The position numbers were made by a program, and so were the translations under genes. From assembly GCA_946803715.1 (NCBI GenBank), contig CAMPET010000017.1, positions 372,545 to 417,059 of the forward strand: a stretch of 44,515 nucleotides of DNA, given 5' to 3'. Below the pieces are notes generated by a model that had not been told where the DNA came from, searched no databases, and saw nothing but the letters and a program-made list of their open reading frames with translations. Positions 31,701 through 43,335 of the stretch are shown here, in pieces. Every line of letters starts with the position of its first letter. Position 1 is the first letter of the stretch. The DNA is from Beroe ovata (taxonomy: Eukaryota > Ctenophora > Nuda > Beroida > Beroidae).

Positions 31701-34700
31701 AGCAGAACTCTTCGTGTTGCCCTCCTCTCGGGGGAGGGTCAGTACACATTGCACCAAAAATTACATTTTATCGCCAGGTATTCCCTAATCTTCTCGCTAG
31801 TTTTTTCACACCATATACCTCTATAACATCGATAAGAAAGAATTTTACAACTTTTATCCGAATAATGCTGCCGAAAATTACACTATCACCCGTCATGGAC
31901 AGGAATTATCGTTGTGTATGGTAATCAATAATTGATCATTGATGATGATTATCCATCCATATCGTCTACAATAAACAAGGTTTTAGAGTGATTATTCATC
32001 TGTATACTATACGGAAAAACAAGAAAATTAGATCGAAACGATACCTCCCTAAAGCCAACGTGTCGGCGACACCAAAAATAGAAGATACGATCTCTTGCGG
32101 TTGATAGCGCACTCCAACATAAGTAGGCAGCTAAATGTTGTTGCTTTGGTTTCACAATGCCGCCTTTCCTATACACGTGCGTGCGGTTGAGACTGTCCCA
32201 GTCGGTGCTGCATTCCTATAACTGGCACAAAATGTTCCCCAAATTAATTTTANGAGCTAGCTATAGTAGTAGGTATGTGTGTGTGCCCTAGTTTTTCAAT
32301 AATTTCTCATAATTTCGATGCAGATCGCATGTGGATTGTGGATAGAGCGGGGGAGGGAAGGAGCATAATTATTAAGGAGCACTTTTATCCTTCAATAGTT
32401 TAATAGAGTGGATTTGGTGGGAAATCACTTTTCTCAAAATAAATTCTCCTGAAAGATGGTGCAACTACCGTCATTTATATAGGCCATCGGATTAATCAGC
32501 TATATTTCGTGAATATGATAAAGTTGGCCGTGCCTGGGCGTGGCCAAATGAGCTATGTTTTAAGAAGATTAATTCATCCCGGAGTGTGACACTAATTGCA
32601 ATCCGGACCAAAAAGTACTCAAGCGAGTCAAATTTTTATCTGAGTAGGTAATAAGAACGCGCGCACTTCATAGAAGAAGGCCAATCCCAATTTGACTCCA
32701 AAGTAATCATAATTTTGAGTAATGAAGTTGGGGAGGAAACAGCTGAACATAATCACTGAAGTTTCGATGGTGGAGTGAAAAAGGAATTGAGCAACATTGA
32801 CAATTTTGTTTACGATACATTTTCAACGGACTATCTACTCAGAGAATATCGCGCCACACAAGTGCCACTCAAATTCCTGCGCTTGACTGTAATTACCTTA
32901 TAATTAGTAATTATCAGCTAATTAACATCACTCACGCTAGATTTCCCGGGGACACATTCTGTGGTGATGCTGCGGGCGACACAGGCGCAGATCCCCCTTT
33001 CAGCTGATACACCATCAGAGCTTGTAAAGCCGCCGCACTGAAAGATGGGAGTTAGGGATTGGGGAATTTGGGTGGGTGAGGGACTGGGATTTGGGGAGTT
33101 CGTGGGGCGTGGGGTCAGGGAGTGGATGGGGCGTGGGGTCAGGGAGTGGCAGGTAGGGAGCTGGATTTGGAGAGGTGTGATGGGAGGGGGGGTTGCTCAG
33201 GGTCTTATAAATGGGGTCTACAGCAGCAGATCGTTTGGGAGTGAAAGATGACAGAGGCTGTTTTCAGTGTCCTGGTCCCAGAGCTACTCGATGTTCAGAC
33301 CCTGATGAAGGGTACAATGGGCGATTAATTTACCAACCAAGGAGGTGCGACCCTGTTTGGTAATTAATTTTGAAAGATGAATTTATCTCTGATTTACGTC
33401 ACAATGCTGATGAAAATATAATGAAGTGTTATGATAAAGTGAGATTCAAAGGGCTAGAGAAAGTGCTTGAATCATATATTATAGATTAAATTCACCTAAA
33501 TTAGGGGTACATTACACTCTAGACTATAAGTTGAGACAGCGGAAACTGTGCGGAAACCCGAAATATATGAGCGAGCGACAAAAAACATTTCCTTGTGTTT
33601 ACCTAGTGTAGGGGTTCAACAGTGCTCCTTGTAGAGCTATGTTGTTCATGAGGTTGCTGTTGATCAGGTTCTCCGCGGCTGTTTTCGCTTTCTCGTTCTT
33701 CCGGTGCTTAGCTCTCCTGTTCTGAAACCAGACCTAAGGCGGGCACAAGATGAAAGGTAAAATACTAGTACCCAGGGCAGAGAAAAATGCACGGCAGAAC
33801 AAAGAGAGAAGTCAAGAGGGATGGTAAGTAAATGGGGAAATAGAAGAAGTCATTGACCAGTCGCAACCTAAATGCATCCTAAACCTATCTCTCTCGCTCA
33901 CCTGGACCCTAGCCTCGGTCAGTTTGTGCTTGTTCGCCAGCTCTTCTCGTGTGAAGATATCAGGGTAGTGAGTCGTTGCGAATACCTGCTCCAGCTCCTG
34001 TATGAGAAGGGGGGTAAGAGGTAAAGGGGGGCAAGAAGTCCCTGTGTGCGAAGAGGGGGTNNNNNNNNNNNNNNNNNNNNNNNNNNNNNNNNNNNNNNNN
34101 NNNNNNNNNNNNNNNNNNNNNNNNNNNNNNNNNNNNNNNNNNNNNNNNNNNNNNNNNNNNNNNNNNNNNNNNNNNNNNNNNNNNNNNNNNNNNNNNNNNN
34201 NNNNNNNNNNNNNNNNNNNNNNNNNNNNNNNNNNNNNNNNNNNNNNNNNNNNNNNNNNNNNNNNNNNNNNNNNNNNNNNNNNNNNNNNNNNNNNNNNNNN
34301 NNNNNNNNNNNNNNNNNNNNNNNNNNNNNNNNNNNNNNNTAAAGGGGACAAGAGGTCCCTGTGTGCGAAGAGGGGGTTGTATGATCAAAGGGTGGTGTAT
34401 CGTGGGGGGTGCAATGGGGTTGTATTAGGGGAGTCAATACGGATGGGGCACACGGGTGGTTCAATAAGGAGGGGGCACATGAGTCACCCAACGAGAATGA
34501 TTCTCGTTGAGTAGATGATATCTGAATATCTGCATCTAAATTCACAGAAAGTATATTCATTGCACCAGTCTTGTTCGTAAACGGACAGTTTTTATACCAA
34601 CACAAAATCTGTTGAGAGCTTTTCTTCTAAAATTTATAAAGTTTGTCGCCAGCTGTGTCTATAATTCAAATGGAGGAGGTCGATTCAGATTCTTCCTCCC

Positions 34701-37700
34701 ATCAAGCGTTAATAACCCATTAGCAGTTAACCATTGTTAACCGTTCAATGATGTGGGGCTACGCATATAGATATTATAGCAGGTCTCAATGACATAAATT
34801 CAATACCCGAGGATGGCAAAAAGTGATCAAAGAATCAAATTGAATTCTTTGTCAAGCGCGGAAGCCCATTCAAACTTCCATTTTGTGGCATATAATAAAC
34901 TGCAATTTGGGGACCGTCTCAAAATTTGGTAATTTGAAATCGCCGTGTAATAAAAGGAAAGGGACTTGGGAAGAAACTGAATCATCGCTACAGCCCTCAA
35001 TGTTTCCGAGAAATCAAACATTATATATGCCCAATAGTACCATTAGATCGTGTTCACCAATTCGAGCGAAATTATAGAAATTCTGCGCCGATTCTTTGAC
35101 ATGAATGACACAAATTATCAGAATAAATTTCATGATAACGTGGATCTATCTCATTAAATTGTACAGCTTGTTAAATGGTGGACCTAAAACCCATAATTTC
35201 CTTATGTCTACAGTACTCACATCTAACTGAGCCTGAGTAAAGGTGTGTCTGTTCCTCCACTTCCTCTGCTTGCCGTCACTATCGATTCCTGGTGACATGC
35301 CGCTATCGCCGCTATCTGTGATACATGGAGATGTCAAACACAAGGAAATATTTTCTAATTGAAAGTAATGTAGTTATTTCAATTTGATAATATTTCCTTG
35401 TGACTCAAGATAACACGCAGGTTTTAGCGTGAAACTGTTGAGGGAAAATGAAAAAGGTTCTAAAACGTGTGTGATCTATCTTTATAACAATTTTCGGCCC
35501 CTCTATGAACCCACTACTGGCTATAATTTCCTTGGCTCCAGTTTCCCCAACTCTGATTTGATAAAATATATCTCCTAATTAACTGTTCAGAAAGTTGCGT
35601 GCGGCCGTTCAGAATGAACACTAGCAGCGAGCTCTATAACATATATTCAATATTCATCACTCAATTCACGACCCTCCCTCCCCCTGTCCCAATTATAAGT
35701 GAATGAGAGAATGCAAATCTAATTAGCCGCAATTAGTTGACTGAAAAGTTGCACCCCTCACCCCTTCTCTCCTCTCCCAACACCTCCCCTTTTTACAAAC
35801 ACTGTTTTAAATTAACACCTGTCTGGAAGACTACAATTCCCATGTTAATCAATGCGCAAATGCTTTGTCTCAGTTATACACATTGGGTGACAATGCCTAT
35901 AGATTCCCCCTGTGAGTGTGGGAGCCAATGACAGGCCCCCGGAGCAGAGTAATTGACCAATGAGTGGACGAGATCTGCCGGGCATTGTCCAATGGGCGAG
36001 CTCCGGATGGTTTAAATGATTAGCTCATTGTCTCCTAGTTATGGGAAGACAAAGCGGGCCCGGGAAATGCATTATTCATCCAGAGACTTTTTCAGTTACG
36101 TTTATTTGAGTGCACGTGTCACGTGACTGATATTCTTGGCTACCATTGGCTGGTGATCAAAATATGGGTCTCTGATTGGACGATGTGATAGTTTAATGGT
36201 GGTCAGATTCAGAATTATCATATTGTTGTATAAATTCGCCATTGTGCGACACAGTTAATGAGATCCGTGTGTGAGGTTGGGGGAGAGGTTGAAACATTGG
36301 TGTGTACGATGAAACTTAGACTGATCAATTTTAAGCGGATCCTAGAGTATGGTGAGTAGATAGGGTTTCTAAGTTAGGTGTGAAAATTGGGTGGGAGCAA
36401 GAGAGGGAATTGGGGGCAGTGGGAGGGAATTGGGTGGGAGCAGGAGAGGGAATTGGGTGGGAACATGTGAGAGAGGGAATTGGGTGGGAACATGTGAGAG
36501 AGAGAAGTATTATAATGGAAAGTTGTTAAAAACAATCACAAAAGAGGGAGCCACTTGATAAAATGACTTCGGTATATGTAATATATGTGCCATGGAATGA
36601 CCTAACATCAAAATCAAATGAACCCGAATGGAAAAAGTGAAATAATGTTCCGATCTATAATAATCAAAAACACGGGATGAGAATTATTAATTACCGATAA
36701 TTGGATTAGAAGGTTCCAATTCTCATCACGATAATAAGATTAATCCCTTCATTTCGGAGCAACAAAAACATTGCAGGAACCAACATAATAAAGTAATAAG
36801 CGTGGACAAAATGTGATGAAAATTAATCTAACTTGATTCGATAAATCAGGTATAAAATCGAGTTAAGTCTTAATGAAAATATATTCAATAATCCAATATA
36901 TAATCTATCTGAGTAGATAAATCTAATGAATGTGTATACAAATCGAATTTCTAGTTAACATCAAGTAGTAAAAAGAAATGAAAAAAAACTAGGAGTTATA
37001 AATAAAGATAAGTAAATTTGAGGGTTGGAAACACACACTACTACGATCCAAATCTACTATCCATCAACACGAAAATTGATCGAAATAAATTCGATCATTT
37101 CATGAATTTAACATAATCATTGATAATGAGGTTCTATTACCATGTGTGTGTGTGTGTGTGTGGGAAAATGATATTGGGCTGATCACATTACACACTGGTA
37201 CAAGAAGTGGAAAGAAGGGTGGGGCTAAATGTCACGTGAAAAACACGTGCCCAAATTTCAAAACAGAGGAAGAAATATGGAGCGCTTATTATTGAATTAG
37301 ATTTCCATTTTTGAGATACCCAAAGAGCATGTGTCTGTTTGTAATCTAATGAAAAACGAGAAAAAGCCAAGGGGATTTCTTTGACTTTGAAATATCCGAA
37401 ACAGAAATAAAATGGGATACATTGTAACGCATTTTTTCCAAAAAGCGTCAAGTTATCATTTTACAAGCCTACACACAATATGACCCACATAGCGACCAAC
37501 ACACGGATTAATACCAAAGATTGACAAGAAATCAAGGAACTTATGGCAGGAACTACTATCAGTTATTACACAGTCAGACACTACAAAACACTGGCCCCTG
37601 AGGGTAGTGTCAGTGTGTCGATGGCGATGATGATCATCCTAATTAAACACATATCATCTAATTAAACCAATTAAACTCCGTGTGTCGAAATCACCCCCTT

Positions 37701-40700
37701 CGCACCACGATCACGCCCTAATTGAGCTAATTAGAAACGGTCGTTGGTAACACAGCGAGTACGTAATCACTTAATATATAACCTAATTAGCACCTTTAGG
37801 ATTGGAGCCTAGAGGGTCTAACACGTTTTTCTGTGGTTTGTATTATACACGGTTACGTATAACTGTGGATTATAAGGTGTCAAATCTAGTGTCGCAGTAA
37901 ACTGAGAATAAAATTGGAAAACGAAATTCGGGAAATAATGCAAAGTTGATCACTCATCCGTTACATTGAATAGATTATTATAACTCATCATCGAAGTAGA
38001 AATAGCTCATTATAACTCATCATTGAATAGCTTATTATAACTTAACGTATGATCTTAATGTAATCTTGGTGAAAGTTCAGAAAGCAAAGATCAGTGCTAG
38101 CGTTGCGGGTGTCCTTGGTTATTAACAAATTCCAGCTCACCGACCTTGCTAATTTGTAATAAATTATGTTTTCATTTGACACCTATCTCATGGTGAATTA
38201 TAATTTGAATCGAGATTACTTATGAACGGTAAAGTTTTTGAGCATTGTTATCGAAACTCAACTTCACCGATATAAATGCAGCTCAAAAGTAGAATTTGGG
38301 CGATTGAAACTAAAAATCCTAATTTAATTCTATTATTAAGCTCTGATTTCAGGTGAATATTTATTTTTCGCATATACCTAATTCATAATAATGAATGAGA
38401 CCCAATGAGATCATACAAAATTTTGACAATCTTCATTCTTTGGGTCATAATTCATGAGAAGAATGCTAATTCTGCACCCAGGAAACTGTCTAGTCAAAAT
38501 TGTTTTAGATGAATGATTCATTGTGAGTGTTTGTAAGCTTTTATGTTCATTATTTTCTTCATATGTTTGTGTTGTTTGTTTGTCTGTGTGTTTACTGTTT
38601 ACCATGTTTTCCCCATATTTTGCCGATAAGGGGTGGGGATTCAAAAGGTCTAGAACAGGTCTAATATAAGATCATTTGATAATCTCATTTCCTAATCACC
38701 TGAAAATTATTCATTAGATTAACTCCTGCTGCTATGGAGTGTTAATGTGAATTGTGATCAACGTTTTCAGGAGACCAAAAGGGCCGATCAGCGTTCACAA
38801 AATGAATAAATTCATTTTCGGTTTAAGTTGGGGCCATCATAATGGTTCTGTTTTACATTGCCAGATATTACTTCGCACAACAAAGCAAGGGGCCAAAAGT
38901 TTTAACTTATAACATGAACAAGATAAGATTTGGCGCTAATACTAATGATATAAGTGATAAACTGAATTTTCAACGAACTTGGAAGCCTCCGAGGCGTCGG
39001 ATTTGACATAAATTTCTACAAAAACATTGCTATCTCAATGATAAAAGTCCAAGTCTGATTTTGAGATCTCTTTACGATTCAACATCTGGTGTACTGCACT
39101 TTCAAACAATCATTAGTCAAAGAATCATTAGCGCAAAATCGTCCTCAATTTCGGCGCGAACATAATAAAAACGCGCAATATATAATCGATAGCCTGCAAA
39201 TTAGAATATAGCAACGCTAAAACTAGCACAAGAACTCTAAATTTTCCTTATAATTTCCAAATTTTACAACCGATAGAAAACTATATTATACATTGAGTAA
39301 TTACATTTAGAGTAACATTTGGTTACGGAAAATTTGTAAAATTAGAGAGGAACCCAGAAGATCATAAGAAGGGCCGGGGTTCTGATTATTTAGTGTAATT
39401 TTCCTATCATTGGGTAATTCCGATTAGAAACAGCTAGGGTGGCTGAATTATTACGGGACAAAGAAATCCCGATAGAGAAAATAATCTTGAGTAAAATATA
39501 GCCGATAAGAACGTCAGTTTCATGTAAATCATAGCTACAATATGTATGTATCAGAAGTTTTGAAAATTTGATTTCAGGCACCTATATGGGATTTATTACT
39601 TTTGAAAAGTAATTATAATTAAAGGTGGACTGAATTACGAGTGGGTTTAAGGCCTAGGTTACGCTTCCCGATGTTACACAGAAATTGTGTGAAAGCTGTC
39701 AAGGTTTGTGGCAGGACGAGGAATCATTGCAGCTGGCACTTGACATGGCCCTCCTTTTATTTAGTATTAGAACGTGACTCATATTCCTGAAACCATGATA
39801 TGATACATCATACCAGACATTTCACACGCACACACACACGAACACACACACACGAACACACACANCACACACACACACACCCACATATACACACACAAAC
39901 ACACTCCAAAATTCGTCACGCTTCCCCACCCATGGTCACACCCTGCGCAGAGATAGTAATTAATTAGCACCAACTAACCTAATTAGTCAACAATTAATCT
40001 AATTAGCGGGCCAATTAGCACAATTGTTTGGCATACACCACTCAGAGGAAAAACATTCATGTTTCGCTACCCAGAACTGGACTCTACGGCGCGTGACAAT
40101 TATGTGTTTAATGCACGGCGTCATAGAGTCTGAGCCGATGAAAAAGTTAATAAACACAATTATTATCTGCATTATATAATTTCGCCTTACATACTACTAC
40201 TAAACATAAATTATTTTGTTACAAAGTATCGAATTTTGTCGATTGTAAGTCGTTTTTATATAACTTTTCCAATTAACAAATTTTTCTCCCTTTGTAACGT
40301 TGACACATGATAAGGGTGCATGGCGCGCGCGCACACGCCACGTGCTAATTGAATGTCACGTGACACAGCGCACGTGACAAGGCCGTAGTTTCACGCTCAA
40401 TGAAGTCTAAAGTGGTGACAAGTCCAATAATCTGCACGTGCAAGTGCCTCAACTTTCGCCCAGGTAGTAACATATTATGTAACACGATTTTACAGTTCGT
40501 TACTAAATTACAAGTTATGAATGCGTAGTTCTTGTCCTTTGAAAAAGAGCTATATGCCGACAAATATTTGGAGTGAGCTCTCGATTCCATTATTCAATGT
40601 CATGGCGGACAGTCATGTTGAACTGACATCGCGATAACAAAAACTGACATAACAGCCGGTTGACAGGATTTGATAGGAGCAATTATTAATAATTGGGACT

Positions 40701-42953
40701 TGGGAGGGTAAACTAGAATGCCATTCCTACGAGAACAAAATCCCGTGTTTTGTTATAGGAGTTCGTCGAAAAACATGTGTGCATAGAAGAATGATTATTT
40801 TGTGTAATTCACACCACAAAGAACCCAAATTGACGAACCCGGAGGTGATCAATGGAAAAAGTCCACCTTGGAAATTCGTTTCATTCTCTCTCTCAGCATG
40901 TTTCTCATCTATATTAGATCACGTGTTATAAATCGTGACATAGATTCCCCTCGCGGGTGATAGAAATGCCCATAATATATCAAAAACTGTCATATTATAA
41001 ACTGGTGGTTGACAGTTCGTTGACAGGCGGAATAAGAACGGGACAATTAAAAATTTATTAACAATTATTAAATCTTATTGCTATTCACGGTAAGTACTTC
41101 GACCGACGTAACTCCTTCCCCAAACAGGTTAAAGAGGGCGGGGCCAATCAGGAATCAGTAAAGCAGTCACGTGACAGTCAGGAGCCAATCAAATGAATGA
41201 GCAGTTTAGCTACGGTCACGTGATATATATATAGTATATCATATAGCTCAAGCTCGGCAAATTATAGAGTGAGTTTGGGCGACCAATCAAAAGGCAGGAA
41301 AACATGCCACGTGACGTAGGTTAACAACCACAATCAAACTATGCGAGGGAGTGGTAAAAACTTGTAACATGTCGGAAATTTGCTTAGATTTCCAGATTTT
41401 GAACACTTTATCAAAATCTATAAAGCACGTGTTATTCAAAAACCAAAATAGCTTGAGTTTCCAACTGTAAACTGATCAGCAATGATGAATAGAGTTGGAA
41501 CCAGGAATCAAAACAAAGAACCCTGCTCCAATGAACAGTGCACACAGCAGATGGGAACTTGTACTACAAAAATACCAACTAAAGCATTTATTATTTAACA
41601 ACTGTAGCATTTAACAAGACTGGGATGCATGCCTGCCTGCGCCCTGCATGCCTCCCTCTCAAGTAAAAAGTCAACTTAAATACTTGAGACTAATATAATA
41701 ATTAAATGAATTTTCATAACCATTTCATTGATTCGATAACTGAACTACTTGACCATCACCAATCATGTGCCATTCAATATATTATTGGATTTACCAATCA
41801 ATGTTACGTTAATAATGAATCTTATGCAATGATTTCGATAGCATAACGGACATAGGATTTATTGAATACTCGGTTCTAGGAAAAATAAGGAAATCAATAA
41901 TTCTATAAATCGCAGTTTACAGGTTTGATAGTAAATGCTCGGTAAATGAATATATTCTGTTCAATTTCGCGTTCATAAATCATCGATAATGTCTCATTTG
42001 AATAATGAGCTGGCGCGGAAATCGGCGAGGAAAGACAAAAAAGTTCAATGAAATTTTCAGAAACCCTTCCCCCCGAAAATAAGCAATAGTATTAAAGTAC
42101 GAAACCTGGGCGGTAAACGGGTGGAGTGAGTCAGGTTAAGCAAGTCAGGGATTCGATGATGCCCACTATGGATCTGTAGCTAGAAACATGACCAAATGAG
42201 AAGACCAAAATCAAAAAAAGCAAGATGAAAGGCCCAAAAATCGAAAAGAAAAGTCCCATAACACCCCTGGAAAAATGAAATAATCCCCACATAAAATCAC
42301 TAAAAAAGGCACCACAAAAAACACAAATCCGTCTCACCTGATTTTCCGGGGCTGCCCAGTGATCTGTGGCCGGCGGCAACGGAGTGTACACCCATCACGG
42401 GTATCTTATTCTCGTGCTTGATCTGTGCTATGTACGGGTGTACGGCTTCCGGTTGGAGATTCCCCTCTCTCTTCACCTGAGACAATAATTATTGAGTAAT
42501 TGTTATAATCGAGTAATGGGTTAATTGGATAATACGTCAATTAATTAATTGTTTTCGTCAAATTCTCAATCGGTGGTAGGCATGAATATCACTACCGGTG
42601 AAATGATTTCGACTGGCATTTCTTCGAATCATTTGATTCTGTCTGTATTGAGCGGGTTATCATTTTATTGGTTAACACTCATACCAATTCAATGTTTAGT
42701 CGAAAATGTGTCTCAAGTAATCACTTCATCGGAAATTGAAATCTAGGTTATTTCAGAAAACTGTCTCAAAATTCAACCCCCTCCCCCCAGATCTTACCTC
42801 AGTGTAAATATCAGGTCTGTTCGAGAATTCCTTGAACCCAAGGAGACCCTCGATGTTGTAAGTGACGGTATTCTCGGGCTTGATAAAAAGCGGGGCATCC
42901 GCAGACTTTATAACGGAGTCAGAGCTACTCTGCAGCTGTACACTTTCAGTCAT
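28795..42953 (-). CDS. Paired-like (PRD-class, Q50) homeobox transcription factor with eh1/octapeptide and OAR motifs
   Basis: Exons (minus): 42953-42798, 42476-42338, 35315-35221, 33997-33902, 33733-33603, 33037-32936, 30094-29896, 28911-28795; 1035 bases, 344 residues, all phases agree. Residues 32-39 (YNIEGLLG) form an eh1/octapeptide-like motif, expected to bind Groucho/TLE repressors. The homeodomain is residues 117-176: [53 protein letters not shown], with Gln at position 50. The intron between ARVQ and VWFQ is a typical paired-like position. Residues 322-341 ([20 protein letters not shown]) form an OAR domain. Odd homeodomain residues are Trp2 and His6 (usually Thr). No paired domain is seen. 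The set eh1 + Q50 homeodomain + OAR fits the ARX/RAX/ALX/PRRX/DRGX group; I cannot choose the orthologue. Intron 2 is 7 kb. An N gap lies in intron 3. Confidence 0.93.
30965..30995. repeat. CA microsatellite in homeobox intron 6
   Basis: Short CA run. The 2.8 kb intron (30095-32935) holds no recognised exon. ATTGG motifs occur near 31034 and 31076. Confidence 0.8.
33050..33180. repeat. G-rich minisatellite in homeobox intron 5
   Basis: Repeats of ggggcgtggggtcagggagtgg-like units give runs of three or four G on the plus strand (C on the transcribed RNA). G-quadruplex potential on the non-transcribed side is an inference. Confidence 0.8.
34010..34385. repeat. Minisatellite spanning an assembly gap in homeobox intron 3
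   Basis: Undetermined bases occupy 34061-34339. Both flanks carry the same unit (aagaagtccctgtgtgcgaa versus aagaggtccctgtgtgcgaa), so the gap is probably a tandem array of about 50-base units. Confidence 0.85.
35924..36234 (+). promoter_or_regulatory. Promoter-like island: five CCAAT boxes, CACGTG motif, TATA box
   Basis: CCAAT at 35924, 35957 and 35989; reversed (ATTGG) at 36145 and 36175. A cacgtgtcacgtgac motif lies near 36113-36127 and TATAAA at 36229-36234. CCAAT is the NF-Y site; CACGTG is bound by USF/MITF/MYC-type bHLH proteins. About 75 bases after the TATA box is an ATG (36309) with a short open frame to a consensus GTGAGT donor at 36352. Confidence 0.45.
36384..36505. repeat. Minisatellite, units of gagagggaattgggtgggaa
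   Basis: Four to five head-to-tail degenerate units of roughly 24-36 bases. Confidence 0.85.
39826..39905. repeat. CA microsatellite with one undetermined base
   Basis: Interrupted CA run with an N at 39865. Confidence 0.9.
41140..41330. promoter_or_regulatory. Promoter-like island: GC box, three CCAAT boxes, three CACGTG motifs, TATA-like stretch
   Basis: Contains gagggcggggccaatcagg, agccaatcaaatg and gaccaatcaaaag, CACGTG in gtcacgtgac, gtcacgtgat and gccacgtgac, and a tatatatatag stretch. Direction is unclear. Lies about 1 kb inside homeobox intron 2. Confidence 0.4.
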
Positions 42954-43313
42954 GGTTCTCTCGCACTAGATGGAGGTAGTGAGGAGAGGTGAGGAGAAGG
43001 CGGAGAGGAGTGGGAGTGAGGGTGAGGAAAGGGGCGAGAGCAGTGGGGTGAGGGTGGGACGGAGGAGAGAGATGAGGAGTGGGAGTGAGGGGTNGGGCTT
43101 GATAAAAAGCGGGGCATCCGCAGACTTCATCACGGAGTCGGAGCTACTCTGCAGCTGTACACTTTCAGTCATGGTTCTCTTGCACTAGATGGAGGTGGTG
43201 AGGAGAGGTGAGGAGAGGGAGGACAGGAGCGGGAGTGAGGGTGAGGAGAGGGGAGAGAGCAGTGGGGGTGAGGGTGAGGAAAGGGGCGAGAGCAGTGGGG
43301 GGTGAGGAGTGGA
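42876..43313. repeat. 219-base tandem duplication of the homeobox first exon start
   Basis: Copy 1 runs from 42876 to 43094 and copy 2 from 43095. The second copy repeats the first 26 codons with a few substitutions (Ile15 becomes Met), the ATG (43172) and the GA-rich upstream tract. An undetermined base (43094) lies exactly at the junction. Confidence 0.85.
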
Positions 43314-43335
43314 AGAGAGGGGTGAGGAGAGGATG
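42968..43335. repeat. GA-rich minisatellite upstream of the homeobox start
   Basis: Degenerate gggtgaggagagg units. On the gene's strand this is a long pyrimidine tract directly upstream of the acceptor-like ccatctag. Confidence 0.85.
43095..43172 (-). pseudogene. Partial second copy of homeobox exon 1
   Basis: Encodes the start [14 protein letters not shown]...FIKP but stops at the junction, without the eh1 motif or a splice donor. Either an unmerged second haplotype or a truncated duplicate. Confidence 0.7.

Larger units (their letters stand above)
35316..42337. other. Homeobox intron 2 (about 7 kb)
   Basis: No exon of the homeobox gene recognised inside. Notable contents: CCAAT/CACGTG clusters at 35920-36240 and 41140-41330, a CACGTG cluster at 40325-40380, TAATTA clusters at 37640-37800 and 39955-40030, a minisatellite at 36384-36505 and CA repeats near 39830-39905. 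Probably regulatory. Confidence 0.6.

Noticed and set aside
31626-31924. Short plus-strand frames in homeobox intron 6
   Set aside because: No homology, no splice signals, ordinary intron composition.
32946-33037. Alternative donors (AATGT|GTCCCC, CCTGT|GTCGCC) for homeobox exon 6
   Set aside because: Phase-compatible but weak; CTAGC|GTGAGT at 32936/32935 keeps the same phase with a consensus donor.
33812-34605. Long minus-strand frames around 34.0-34.6 kb
   Set aside because: Mostly undetermined bases and minisatellite; only the 33902-33997 part is a real homeobox exon.
40345-40590. 81-codon minus-strand frame between the CACGTG cluster and 40590
   Set aside because: Starts with ATG but has no recognisable domain, and no splice partner in phase was found.
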